From the NCBI GenBank assembly GCA_030068145.1, contig JAPJBO010000769.1:1-64000 (forward strand): DNA of 64,000 bases, read 5' to 3'. The notes under the pieces are model-generated. The model was not told where the DNA came from and did no database searches. It worked only from the letters and a program-made list of their open reading frames with translations. Below, one piece after another: positions 41,842-51,900 of the stretch. The position numbers were made by a program, and so were the translations under genes. The stretch is from Diplonema papillatum. Lineage: Eukaryota; Euglenozoa; Diplonemea; Diplonemida; Diplonemidae. The first letter of the stretch is position 1. Every line of letters begins with the position of its first letter.

Positions 41842-42110
41842 GAGTTGTTACACACTTATTATCGGATGCCGACTTCCATGGCCACCGTCCTGCTGTCAAG
41901 ATGAACCGACACCCTTGTGGGATCTGATGAGCGATCACTCGGACACCTTAAGTCAGCTCTCGGTTCATCCCGCGTCGCCAGTCCTGCTTACCAGAAGTGG
42001 CCTACTTAGAACCAGGATTCTACGTCAGGCTCACATTTAAAGTTTGAGAACAGGTCGAGGAAGCGTTTTCCCCAATGCCTCCAATCATTCGCTTCACCTG
42101 GCGTAACTCC
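41842..42110 (-). rRNA. 28S rRNA fragment, antisense, copy 1
   Basis: The + strand reads the reverse complement of large-subunit rRNA: GAGTTGTTACACAC, CCGACTTCCATGGCCACCGT, GGTTCATCCCGC, GTTTGAGAACAGG in the expected order. Part of the middle is missing relative to copy 2. Divergence and a truncated extent show it is not functional. Confidence 0.88.
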
Positions 42111-42127
42111 TGTTTTGGTTCTAGGCA

Positions 42128-42530
42128 GGTGAGTTGTTACACACTCATTATCGGATGCCGACTTCCATGGCCACCGTCCTGCTGTCAAGATGAACCGACA
42201 CCCTTGTGGGATCTGATGAGCGATCACTCGGACACCTTAAGTCAGCTCTCGGTTCATCCCGCGTCGCCAGTCCTGCTTACCAGAAGTGGCCCACTTAGAA
42301 CCAGGATTCTACGTCAGGGTTCGATGAAGTAACCCCGAGCTCACGCCCACTTAAAGTTTGAGAATAGGTCGAGGAAGCGATTTCCGCAATGCCTCCAACC
42401 ATTCGCTTTACCTGGCGTAACTCCCTGTTTTGGTTCTAGCTATCCTGAGGGAAACTTCGGAGTGAACCAGCTACTAGATGGTTCGATGGGTCTTTCGCCC
42501 CTATGCCCAGCTTTGACGAGCGACTGCACG
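42128..42530 (-). rRNA. 28S rRNA fragment, antisense, copy 2 (longer)
   Basis: It repeats copy 1 and continues with TGAAGTAACCCCGAGCTCAC, ATTCGCTTTACC, and CTATCCTGAGGGAAACTTCG through ACCAGCTACTAGATGGTTCG, the classical 28S order. The two copies are tandem, so the rDNA piece was inserted and then duplicated, or inserted as a partial dimer. Confidence 0.9.
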
Positions 42531-42537
42531 GCGGGGT

Positions 42538-42625
42538 CCAAACAGCTGGAGTCAAAAGCTGGCGTTACAAAAAGCGGGCGCCGCACCCACCTCTTCGGGT
42601 GTGACTCGGGCACGCCCACTTTTTT
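42538..42625 (+). repeat. hairpin-array element, short copy
   Basis: An AGCTGGAGTCAAAAG-like left end is followed by AAAAAGCGGGCGCCGCACCC and TTCGGGTGTGACTCGGG. This parallels the elements at 57985 and 59745 with one hairpin unit. Confidence 0.55.
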
Positions 42626-42637
42626 TAGAGTAAAATT

Positions 42638-42804
42638 TTTTGTATAAGCACCTGCTTTGTAGGAAAGGCTTGAGGAGACTGCCAGTTGCGATAGATCAAA
42701 GGAGGTAAATGTGCTGTATCCCACACGGAACACAGGAGCGTTCAACAAAAAAGACCCACTTTGTAGTTGTATTGTTTTCTAAGGCAGTCTCTCGAGTATT
42801 TCTC
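42638..42804 (+). repeat. SINE-like family B copy
   Basis: Complete 5' part with an internal deletion (the AATCTGGGTTTAGTGG segment is missing). Confidence 0.75.
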
Positions 42805-43754
42805 CGGCTACTCTGGGGGGCGGCTTCCTCGCTGTGTGTGTATAGCAGGTCGGTAGTTCTATGAGGCTTTTGGTCGACTGCGAAGGCTATGATGGCAAGC
42901 AACTGTTCGTTTTCCGTGGTAACAATGCATTGTACAACACGAAAGAGAACGCTGGGAGCGAGTGTGTCTTTTTTTTTTTGCTTGGGAGAAGATATGCCTA
43001 ACGATCATGTTCACACATCATTCACCAGGAGGCTAATCTTCCCTTCCCCCGGCACGTACAAACAAACACACGCCTATTCTTTATTCTTTAGGCAAACTAT
43101 GGGGATATCTGTAATTTCCCCTTCTCTTTTTGTATCACCTGCTTTGTAGGAAATGCTTGAGGAGACTGCCAGTGGCGAAAGATCAAAGAAGGTAAATGCG
43201 CTGTAGCCGAGGACAAGGCAGCCCCGGGCTTCAACGAACGAGCTCTCCCTCCTTCCTTTTTGCTCTTTCAGGCTCGCTCGTGTCTTTCGAGCAAGTGGTA
43301 CTGTCATTCGTACTCATTGTAATCAGCATCCCTCACCTTGAAATCGCGAACGATTCTTTCTGTGGAATGTGAACGCCACCATTTGAGATTATCGAGACGA
43401 GGTCATGTCAGATTAGTTAGCTAGGTCACTAGCGCGGAGTGCTGTGCTCTGCTTCAGAACGAAGCCTGTATCAAAGACCGGGAGACATCTCCACCTTGGT
43501 CGGTTGGTATGTACGGTAAAACAGCCAATATCCGACGCCTTACGAACCCCCATATCGCCGATGCGGGGACCCGAAGAAAATGCAGCCTTCCAGGATGGTT
43601 GAAGGAGGAGAAGAGTATTAAATCTTACCACGTACAAACAAAAAAAGAGCCACACACCCGGTAAGGGGAGAGTGGAAGCGTTTGCCAATTGTTGGTGTTT
43701 ATCGCGGTCGTAAAGGTCGTGACACTAAAATACCGACCTTCTAATCCACAAATA
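42805..43754. other. no gene supported; family B fragment at 43130-43222
   Basis: Bases 43130-43222 carry a partial family B unit (TTTGTAGGAAATGCTTGAGG). Nothing else is recognised. Confidence 0.4.
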
Positions 43755-43875
43755 ACGCTAAAATACAAACCGTAGCCACGTAGCCCTTTCTTGCTCTAAG
43801 AGAACCCATTCATGAACGGTCACACGGAGACCCTAAAACCCCGGAATTTCAAGCGAACTTTAACTCTGAAAAGCG
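43755..43875 (+). repeat. dispersed repeat family F, copy 2
   Basis: Same order of conserved words as copy 1. The sequence AAAATACCGACCTTCTAATC before it recurs at 44040, so part of this region is locally duplicated. Confidence 0.75.
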
Positions 43876-44464
43876 TCAAGCCGTAGCAGAACGACCACAC
43901 CCTACCCAATCCCAAACACCCCTCTGCACGCGTTAGGGGACTTCACAACGGAGTGACACATCACCCGAAACGAGCGGCACCCTCACACTTTTCTCAACCC
44001 CCCTCCATACCCAAGCCTCTGCGGTCAACCGGAGACTTTAAAATACCGACCTTCTAATCCACAAATAACGCTAAAGAGGAAAATGTGGGACTTCTGCAGG
44101 CTTCGATATGGTCCTGTTGGAGAAACACCCAATCTGTAGAAAGTATGCAAGCACTGCAGGGAACAGTTTCGGCTCGACTTCTTTTCGTGCTGTTTCGCGT
44201 TCGCGGGAGTCTGAATACGTAACGGAACCTGTAGCGAGACCGACCCTTCCCTTCGTCGAGAAAAAGCGAAGCAGAAAGGCACCTCCTGTCTTCCATCGGT
44301 GCTGTCAAGAGCTGCGACTCAACTAGTAGTAGTTGTTCGGCGCAGACCGTGCAGTGTTGAGCACATGTCCATTCGTTCAGTACACGTTCCCTGCAGTATC
44401 AATTCCCCGTGTATGCACCTGTTTCCCGTTGGTGCGTCAACCATCGTCGGTGCTTGCTCACACC
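43876..44464. other. no gene supported
   Basis: A short family D piece is at 44336-44410. Open frames lack coding character. Confidence 0.35.
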
Positions 44465-44600
44465 CCGGACTCCCACTCCGGATTGCGGGAGTGGTTTTGC
44501 GGTCGTTTGTGGTCGGCCTCACTCCCTCAATGCGGGAGTGGGACCGACATAGGAGTGAGAGCAGTGGGACTCCCTCAATGAGGGAGTGAGGCCGACATCA
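44465..44600. repeat. hairpin element, CACTCCC type, copy 1
   Basis: Several nested inverted repeats of ACTCCC...GGGAGT with centres such as TCAATGC. The 3' flank (GACTTAGTATATGGCTGCTG) is shared with the copy at 47575. Confidence 0.7.
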
Positions 44601-44901
44601 CGTGAGATCCCGCATTTTTGACTTAGTATATGGCTGCTGAGGTCCGGGTGCAGTGTTCTGCATGGAGTCTGCCTCGCAGGTCGCCGCCCCACTTTTAAGA
44701 ATGAAGACACGCCAGCAGCGCGTGTCCGCAGGCAAGCATGCGCCCTTGGCGTCTTGAGCTGATTGTGCAGACACGGTCTTCGATGCCATCTTCCTTTCCC
44801 GAGACGATTTTCCCTGTGCTGGAGGCTGCCAAGGCTGCCGAGTGTCTTCTTGATGCTAGCATCAATCAAAACATGCACGAGAAGCCGTGTCTGCCTCTAC
44901 T

Positions 44902-45128
44902 GGTGGAGTCCGCCCCAGAAGCTGCAGTTAAAAAAGCGGGTGGCACACCTGCCTTTCGGGTGTGGGTTTACACGCGTTTTGATCGTAGCACACCCGCTTT
45001 TCAGGTGTGGATTTACACGCGTTTTGATTGTAGCACGCCCGCTTACCGGGTGTGCTACAATCATGGTGTGAACCCCGGCACACCCTCTTTACCTCCAGCT
45101 TCTGAGGCTGGACCTCACCTGTGTGTGC
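44902..45128 (+). repeat. hairpin-array element with three units and terminal inverted repeats
   Basis: The left end GTGGAGTCCGCCCCAGAAGC and right end CTCCAGCTTCTGAGGCTGG are imperfect inverted repeats. Inside are three hairpins of the CACACCCG/CGGGTGTG type (partly degraded) separated by TTTACACGCGTTTTGAT spacers. Confidence 0.75.
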
Positions 45129-45729
45129 AAGGATTTACCCCCCCCCTTCTACTAACTAAGATTTTTCCCCCCGCCCCCTTCTTTTTCCGCCCCCCAGCTT
45201 CAGCGATCAACCGGAAACTCAGAAATAGTATTGTACTGGTCCAAAACCTCCAAGGTTCTCTAAATGCGTCGCTTTATTGGACGAACATCGTCCGTTGAGC
45301 ACGCGGCCGCATTTGCTGCCATCGGCAGAGCAAAACACAGCAATTCGAAGCAAAAAAAAGAAAGAAAACGGGATCGTCGGAAACACAAAAAAGGTATGTT
45401 TGCATTCTCTGAAGAAAACAGAAGCAAGACACGAATTTTTCCAACTCGGAGGGTAGAAGAGGAGGGCGGGAGTCTGCGAGTGACGCATTGAGCTCGTGTG
45501 GAAAGGCGTACGTTTCCTCCCTAGGCTCCCAGAGAACCTAGATCCCTGCAAAGGTCCCTCAGTAAGAGGAGAAAGAAGAAAGATGTGCATATGGTCGACG
45601 CAAAACGGGGTGGGGGTGAGAGCGCGAAAGGTCAAACAAAGCCAACCACAGAAGAAAAAAAAAAGGTACTAACACACGCAAGAGGGAGGGATAGAGCGCG
45701 AAGATAAAACGAGTCTTTCGCCTTTTTTA
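45129..45729. other. no gene supported
   Basis: Lys/Arg-rich short frames only; purine-rich stretch at 45345-45400. Confidence 0.35.
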
Positions 45730-46042
45730 TTTTACATAAGCGCCAGCTTGAAAGGAAATGCTCGACGATGCTGCCCGACAAAGAACAGAAGGGATCCCAA
45801 GTGCTGTAACTACCGAACCACGTGTTGAAAGGACGTGAGGTACCCCTACACGACAAATCACACAAACACAACAGGTCAAAGTCCTGAGTGAGAAACAACA
45901 CACGGTGGTGTAAGCAAAGAACAAAGCAGATTGTGTTTGTATTGTATTTGCCCCAGTGCGTAGCTAATATCCTGCTGTGGATCAGGGGATCCACAGCAGG
46001 ATCCCACAAGACCCACAAGCAAAGTGGCGAAGCAGCAACACT
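45730..46042 (+). repeat. SINE-like family A, copy 4 (variant 3' end)
   Basis: A typical head and body to TATTTGCCCC, then a different tail shared with copy 6 (GTAGCTAATATCCTGC, AAGACCCACAAG). The tail contains a perfect hairpin: CCTGCTGTGGATC, four bases, and its reverse complement at 45971-46000. Confidence 0.8.
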
Positions 46043-46423
46043 CCCACGAAGGTCGCATACCAGCATTACAGGTCATTGAAAAGACCTCGCTCAAGAGGCG
46101 GATCGTCCGTCGCTTCGTTCATCAGCGCAAGCCCTTTTCCCTTGCTATTCCGCTGGGCGGGTTGGTCCTCTTGCACTCGTTTCCCGACATTGACACCTCT
46201 AGAACAAGTTGTCGACACCGAACAAAGTAGAAAAGAGCAACCTCCAACTGTGCTTTTTTTTTTCTTCCTTTTCTTCTTTAGTTGTTTCATTTCCCTTTTT
46301 TCCCCCTCAGTTTTTTTAGTATACGATTTCATGAGGAGTCTAGGGTCAAGAAGAGGGTGCCTGAGAGCCAACACATAAAACGCGTGTACGCGCAGAACCC
46401 GAAACCTGGCAGAGCTTCGTTTA

Positions 46424-46530
46424 GAAAAGCACCTGCTTTGTAGGAAATATTGAGAAGACTGCCCGTTGCGGAATCTCAAAGGAGGTGAATGTGCTGTAGC
46501 CCACACGAAACACAGGTGAAGGACCCACTT
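46424..46530 (+). repeat. SINE-like family B copy (partial)
   Basis: Matches the first about 105 bases of the family to CACACGAAACACAGGTGAA. Confidence 0.75.
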
Positions 46531-46536
46531 TGTAAA

Positions 46537-46697
46537 CGGAGGGGGTCGAAAAATGACGTTTATTTGACACACGTCTGGTTGTCTAAAAACACTGCCACTA
46601 TTTGATCCTGCTACTGTTCGGCCACATGGAACTTTTTTAGTACTCGACAAATCGAAGAATAACGCAGGAGTATTATTCGACCCCCCCCTTTAGTTGT
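46537..46697. repeat. MITE-like element with G-run terminal inverted repeats, copy 1
   Basis: Ends GGGGGTCGAA and TTATTCGACCCCCCC flank about 130 bases that match 61345-61515 in inverse orientation (CACTGCCACTATTTGATCCT and GCTACTGTTCGGC shared). Flanking TTTA/TAAA may be a target duplication. Confidence 0.8.
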
Positions 46698-46794
46698 GGT
46701 GATTGCTCAGACACGGTTGTAGGGGCCTTCTCCCCGTGACGGATTCGCCTGTGCTCTAGTAACACGGGTGGTCCTGGCTGTGACGAGCTACGAA

Positions 46795-46975
46795 CAGCCG
46801 CCTGACAAACCAGACTCACACCGCTGTCCTGTCTGCAGACACTCAGGTTCCGTGCTGATGATGGTCCGCCTTATGTGTCCGTGGCTTAAAGGACCGAAAC
46901 ACGGCGCAGACGGGACCAGTGCGATGTTGAGCACATACCCATTCCAAGATTCCAAGCACGTTCTTGCAATCCCCC
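46795..46975 (+). repeat. dispersed repeat family D, copy 2
   Basis: Same conserved words as copy 1. Followed by a 3' fragment of family B at 46978-47072. Confidence 0.7.
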
Positions 46976-47074
46976 TTTAGTTGTACGTCGTATTGTTTTC
47001 TCCCTCTAGCGGCTGGAAAGACTAGCCTCCGTCGAAATAAGCACAAGGCAGTCCTTTGAGTATTTGTCGATGTC

Positions 47075-47574
47075 TTGCTACACAATAGTCGCAGCACCCC
47101 ACCCACAATACGATGTAGCAGCAGGATACTCTACCGGCGCAAACCATAAGCAGCACCAAAAGGTACACGAAAAGAGACGGTCATATGGTACCCATAAGAT
47201 AGACAGTCAACTACTCCGGCGCCATGCTTGGGCCTACCGTAAGCCAGGCATGTGGATCATGGCCGAAACCACCAGTTATCAACAACAAAGGTACACACCG
47301 ATTCTCTTACCTCGTGTAACCACCACGAAGGACTCGCGGTGCACAAACACGTCTTCCCACATTGCCGAAGGTCGCCCGGCGACTTTAAAACCCCTGAAGA
47401 ACCCCCCTCCAAAGTGAGCGAAAGAGTGAAAAAGAGTACGTACAGTGGTTGAGCAGAAAAGAGAACGAGGGCGTAAAAGAACAGAGGTAGCGCAAACTGC
47501 CGAACCGACGGAGACCACCCGCAAAAGATTTTCCATTGCCTTTCCTGATTTCTCAAAACCAGCACCATCTACAA
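47075..47574. other. no gene supported; dispersed repeat at 47410-47580
   Basis: An open frame of 117 codons (47064-47417) shows no domain. Bases 47410-47580 match the family at 32690-32850. Confidence 0.35.
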
Positions 47575-47680
47575 CGACCTCAATGCGGGAGTGGCACTCC
47601 CTCAATCCGGGAGTGACTGAGTGCGAGTGGCCACTCCCGCACCTTCGCATTGACTTAGTATACGGCTGCTGAAGTCCGGT
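47575..47680. repeat. hairpin element, CACTCCC type, copy 2
   Basis: GGGAGTGGCACTCCC and neighbouring ACTCCC/GGGAGT pairs, followed by the flank GACTTAGTATACGGCTGCTG shared with copy 1. Confidence 0.7.
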
Positions 47681-47763
47681 GTGAGAGTAAAGAACGAGTC
47701 TAAAAGAACGGAGGTAGCACAAACTACCATATATACCAACGGACCACTGCAGAATTTCTTGTT

Positions 47764-47902
47764 TTTTTGTATAAGCACCTGCTTTGTAGGAAATACTTGA
47801 GGAGGCTGCCCAGCTGCAAAAGATCAAAGGAGGTAAATGTGCTGTAGCCCACACGAAACACAGGTGAATCTGGGTTTGGTGGCGGGCGTAAGCGTTCAAC
47901 AA
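47764..47902 (+). repeat. SINE-like family B copy
   Basis: From TGTATAAGCACCTGCTTTG to GGGCGTAAGCGTTCAAC. Confidence 0.8.
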
Positions 47903-48099
47903 AACCCCTCAAAAACCAGCACCATCAACAACGACCCCTCCCTCCACCCAACAACGCAAAAACGGAGCTTCACGCAAACTTCCACTCTAAATGAAACCCG
48001 GCTGGAGCCCCTTAGCCCCTCGAAGCGCCTTCCCAGCTCTCATTGTTTCGGTACTCTTCAGGTTTCGCACTACACTTCGTGCAGTTCGGATGGCCACGG

Positions 48100-48956
48100 G
48101 CACATTTTCCCTTTTTCTTTTTATATGTCTCCCCCTTCTTCTCCATCCGACCGCGAACAAGAAGAAGTGAAGCCTAAGTGCTTCGGCAGCAGAGGGGCTC
48201 TCGCGAGTTTGTTTGATCGCATGTGCTGTCTGGCATCACCTGTCCTCAACAATGAGTCCTTCGATCCGGTTGGAGACGACCAGCAACACGATACCGAGAC
48301 CCCGAGCCGAGCGAGAGGAACCCTGCACTCACAACCCAGCTGGGTGACAAAATGCTGTTTGTGCGCTTGACTCGTACGACAATTTTTATCTTAATAAGCT
48401 AGGTGAGAAGCGAGCAGCCAAGTGGCTGCGGGCCAGAACATCAGAAACCAATGCTGCGTGGGCTTGGCGGTGAGGCTGCCCCTATCCAGGAGCATCCTTT
48501 GGACCCCGAGCCAAGCGAGAGGAACCCTGCACTCACAACCCAGCTGGGTGACAAAATGCTTTGTGCGCTTGACTCGTACGACAAATTTTATCTGAATAAG
48601 CTACGTGAGAAGCGAGCAGCCAAGTGGCTCGGGCAGACTCACTCACCCCCAGAACATCAGAAACCAATGCTGCGGGGGCTTGGCGGTGAGGCTGCCCCTA
48701 TCCAGGAGCATCCTTTGGACCCCGAGCCAAGCGAGAGGAACCCTGCACCACAACCCAGTTGGGTGACACTGAAGTTACAAACAAAACCCTGGCGTGAAAA
48801 TTCTTTGTGCGCTACAACCCAGTTGGGTGACACTGAAGTTACAAACAAAACCCTGGCGTGAAAATTCTTTGTGCGCTACAACCCAGTTGGGTGACACTGA
48901 AGTTACAAACAAAACCCTGGCGTGAAAATTCTTTGTGCGCTACAACCCAGTTGGGT
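48100..48956 (+). repeat. tandem, partly degraded copies of membrane-protein gene exons
   Basis: Stretches coding for DSYDNFYLNKL, EKRAAKWL and EHQKPMLRGLGGEAAPIQEH recur at about 48365-48480 and 48540-48720 before the presumed functional copy at 48957-49090. A 64-bp subrepeat (GAAGTTACAAACAAAACCCT plus TTCTTTGTGCGC) occurs at 48767, 48831 and 48895. A possible upstream exon reads SDREQEEVKPKCFGSRGALA at about 48150-48210. Confidence 0.7.
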
Positions 48957-51900
48957 GACAAAATGCTTTGTGCGCTTGACTCGTACGACAATTTTTATCT
49001 TAATAAGCTAGGTGAGAAGCGAGCAGCCAAGTGGCTGCCAGGGGGGACACCTACTCACCTCCAGAACATCAGAAAGTAATGCTGCGGGGGCTGGCGGTGA
49101 GGCTGCCTGTGGGCGGGCGGCGGCTGAAGGCCGGGCCGCGAACCCAGAAGCAGCAGCGGCGCCGGGTGACCGAGGGTGACGTGCGCGACTACGCGTCAAA
49201 GACGGCGGAGAAGGAGCGCACGAACAGCTTCGGGATGCTGATCCTCGCTGCGCTGTTCCTCGCGGCCGCGGTGGCGCCGTGGGTGCTGGCAGCCGCGGGG
49301 ATTGCATCCTCCTCCGACATCAGCCACCCCATCGAAGGCGTGCTGCAACAACGCGCAGCGAGGCAACAGCAGGGTCTGCATGCCATGGAGCAGGAGATTC
49401 TTTCGCGAAAGCGGTAGGAGTGGTATAGTCCTTTGACAGAGTGAGCCAATGCCTCTCATCTCACCTTTAAAACACGGCTGAGTCGCGCATGCTCGTGACA
49501 GACGCTAGCGTCCGAAATGCGAAAGCGGTAGGAGTGGCGGTGCGACTCGGCTATTCGAGGAGGCCAAGCACCTGTAGCAACTTGTGCAGTTGCTTTCCTT
49601 GGCTCGGCAACAACACTAAAGATTGCCCGCGCTGATTTTTCAGGATCTGCGACCCGACGGCTCGGGACACATTCTGGCGGGATGTCCAAAAAAGACGATT
49701 CCGTGGCAAAGCAGTCGGCAGAAAGCAAGGCTCTGCATGTCAACAGGGCAACGAACAACAAGGCATCGAAATGCTGAAAGGACGTGTTAACAGTATGCAT
49801 TCGGAAGGGGCGTGCGCTGTTGTTACGAAGGCGTGAGCGACTACGCGTCGAAGACGGCGGAGAAGGAGCACACGAACAGCTTCGTAGCCATGCAGTCGGC
49901 ATGCTCCTGCTGATGCGCAGCAAGCACTGGGTCTGCATGCCATGGAGCAGGAGGTTCTTTCGCGATAGCGGAAGCATCAGCAGAGCAACCCGACGGCTCA
50001 CATTCGAAAGGATCTACAACGAAGACGTTCCCGTAGCAAAGCAGTCGGCATGCTCCAGCTGATGCGCCTAAGCACTGGGTCTGCATGCCATGGAGCAGGA
50101 GGTTCTTTCGCGAAAGCGGTAGGAGTAGCGGTGCGACTCGGCTATTCGAGTGGCCAAGCACCTGATGCAACTTGTGCGCAGTTGCTTTCCTTGGCTCGGC
50201 AGACACCTCCTGTGAACATGGGTACCAGCTTTGTCCAGTTGCAGCTCGTATTAGCCTTGGCAGGGGGACGCCTGCCTATTAGCTCGGCACTCCCACCAAG
50301 CCGAACGAGAATTGAAGCTTCGGAGTCTGGCCGCAAACCCCAAGATACCTACGCAAAACGAACCATTTTCGAACAGGCGCGGTTTTCCACCAACTTCTGG
50401 TGCCACATGCATCGTGTGGACTTTTTCCATCCACCCTCGGCTTGTGGTATCCCATTATTACGTGCTGCGTTCTTTGGCTACGGCAGACACCTCCTGTGAA
50501 CATGGGTACCAGCATTCGCCGTCTGTTGTTTCATGCTGTTTCACTATCCGAGGAGTCGCCAAGCGCCAGGGTCCAGCAGAGAGAGAGAGAGAGAGAACCT
50601 TTCCCCACTGATTATGGGCCCGACCTGCAGAGGTCGTTGGAGTGAGAGATCCTCCCTTCCTCGCCATGTCTGGCTCTGGACACCGACCAGCAAACCCGGG
50701 CAAACCTGAAGTGCCCACCGCAATGGAAAAAGAGCGGGGTTGTCCAGGTGCAGCTCGTAATAGCCTTGGCAGGGGGACGCCTGCGGATTAGCTCGGCACT
50801 CCCATCAAGCCGAACGAGAATTGAAGCTTCGGAGTCTGGCCGCAACCCCCAAGTTGCTTACGCAAAACGAATCATTTCGAACACGGTGCCCCACCAACTT
50901 CTGGCCGGGACGACGTATTCGCGCAGAATCGGGAAGGCTCGCCGCCTATTCCGCCAGAGTTTGACGTGCTGGCGGTATGTTCTTAGTTAGTTAGGACAAA
51001 TCTTGCGGATTGCCCTGCAATGTATTGGAAGGCAACCACGACTCAAGTACGGGCGTAGCGTGTTTTGGTGGTCGAACGGAGTTTCTAACCTGAAGAAAGA
51101 AGCAGCGGAAACGAGCCACTGGGAAGGTCGAACGCTACGCACAAAACGAAACGTAGAGACTGTCCTCTTTTCTTCGCTTCTCCTTCCATGGCTGTGGTGC
51201 TTTGTTTTCAACAGAGGAACGGTTCGGGAAAGCCTACGAAAAGGTAGATAAGAGGGTTGTAGAACGTGGGGGGCCCAAGACTACACTCCACGAAGGAGTG
51301 TACTTGGTGTCGGTCACAAACAGTCCCGGACATGGCTAGCCATAACCCATAACGAAAGCGTGCACCAAGTATACAACCCGTAACCATATAGCCCTTTCTT
51401 GCTGTGAGAGAACCCGTTCATGACGGTCACACGGAAACCCTAAAACCCCGGAATTTCAAGCGAACTTTAACTCTGAAAAAGGTGGATAAGAGGCGGTGTA
51501 GCTTCCAAGCTGACATCGCGTTTGAACACTACACTGAGATCCCATCCCGTGTTAGCACTGGGACAGGACCGAAAGTCCCCTTACAAAGGACCCACCGATG
51601 AGCTCTAACTTTGAATTGGTCTGTGCGTTCACGAGCGAAACCCGAGACGAAGAACGAGGTGCACACAACACCGCGGGTGAAAAATAATACCGCGGGACTA
51701 GTCCCTCAAGGTTTCATACCCTACCTGCGGGAGCCTTACACTCTCTTTTTGAACACTTTCTTCGAAGAAGACTTGCTGCTCGCATCAAACATGCATGAGA
51801 AGCGGTGTCCTGCCTGATCATCAAACTAAGATTTCCCCCCCGAAATTTTCCCCCCCGAAACTCCGTTGATCCATTCAGGTCCTCAGGGCACCTTATAGGG

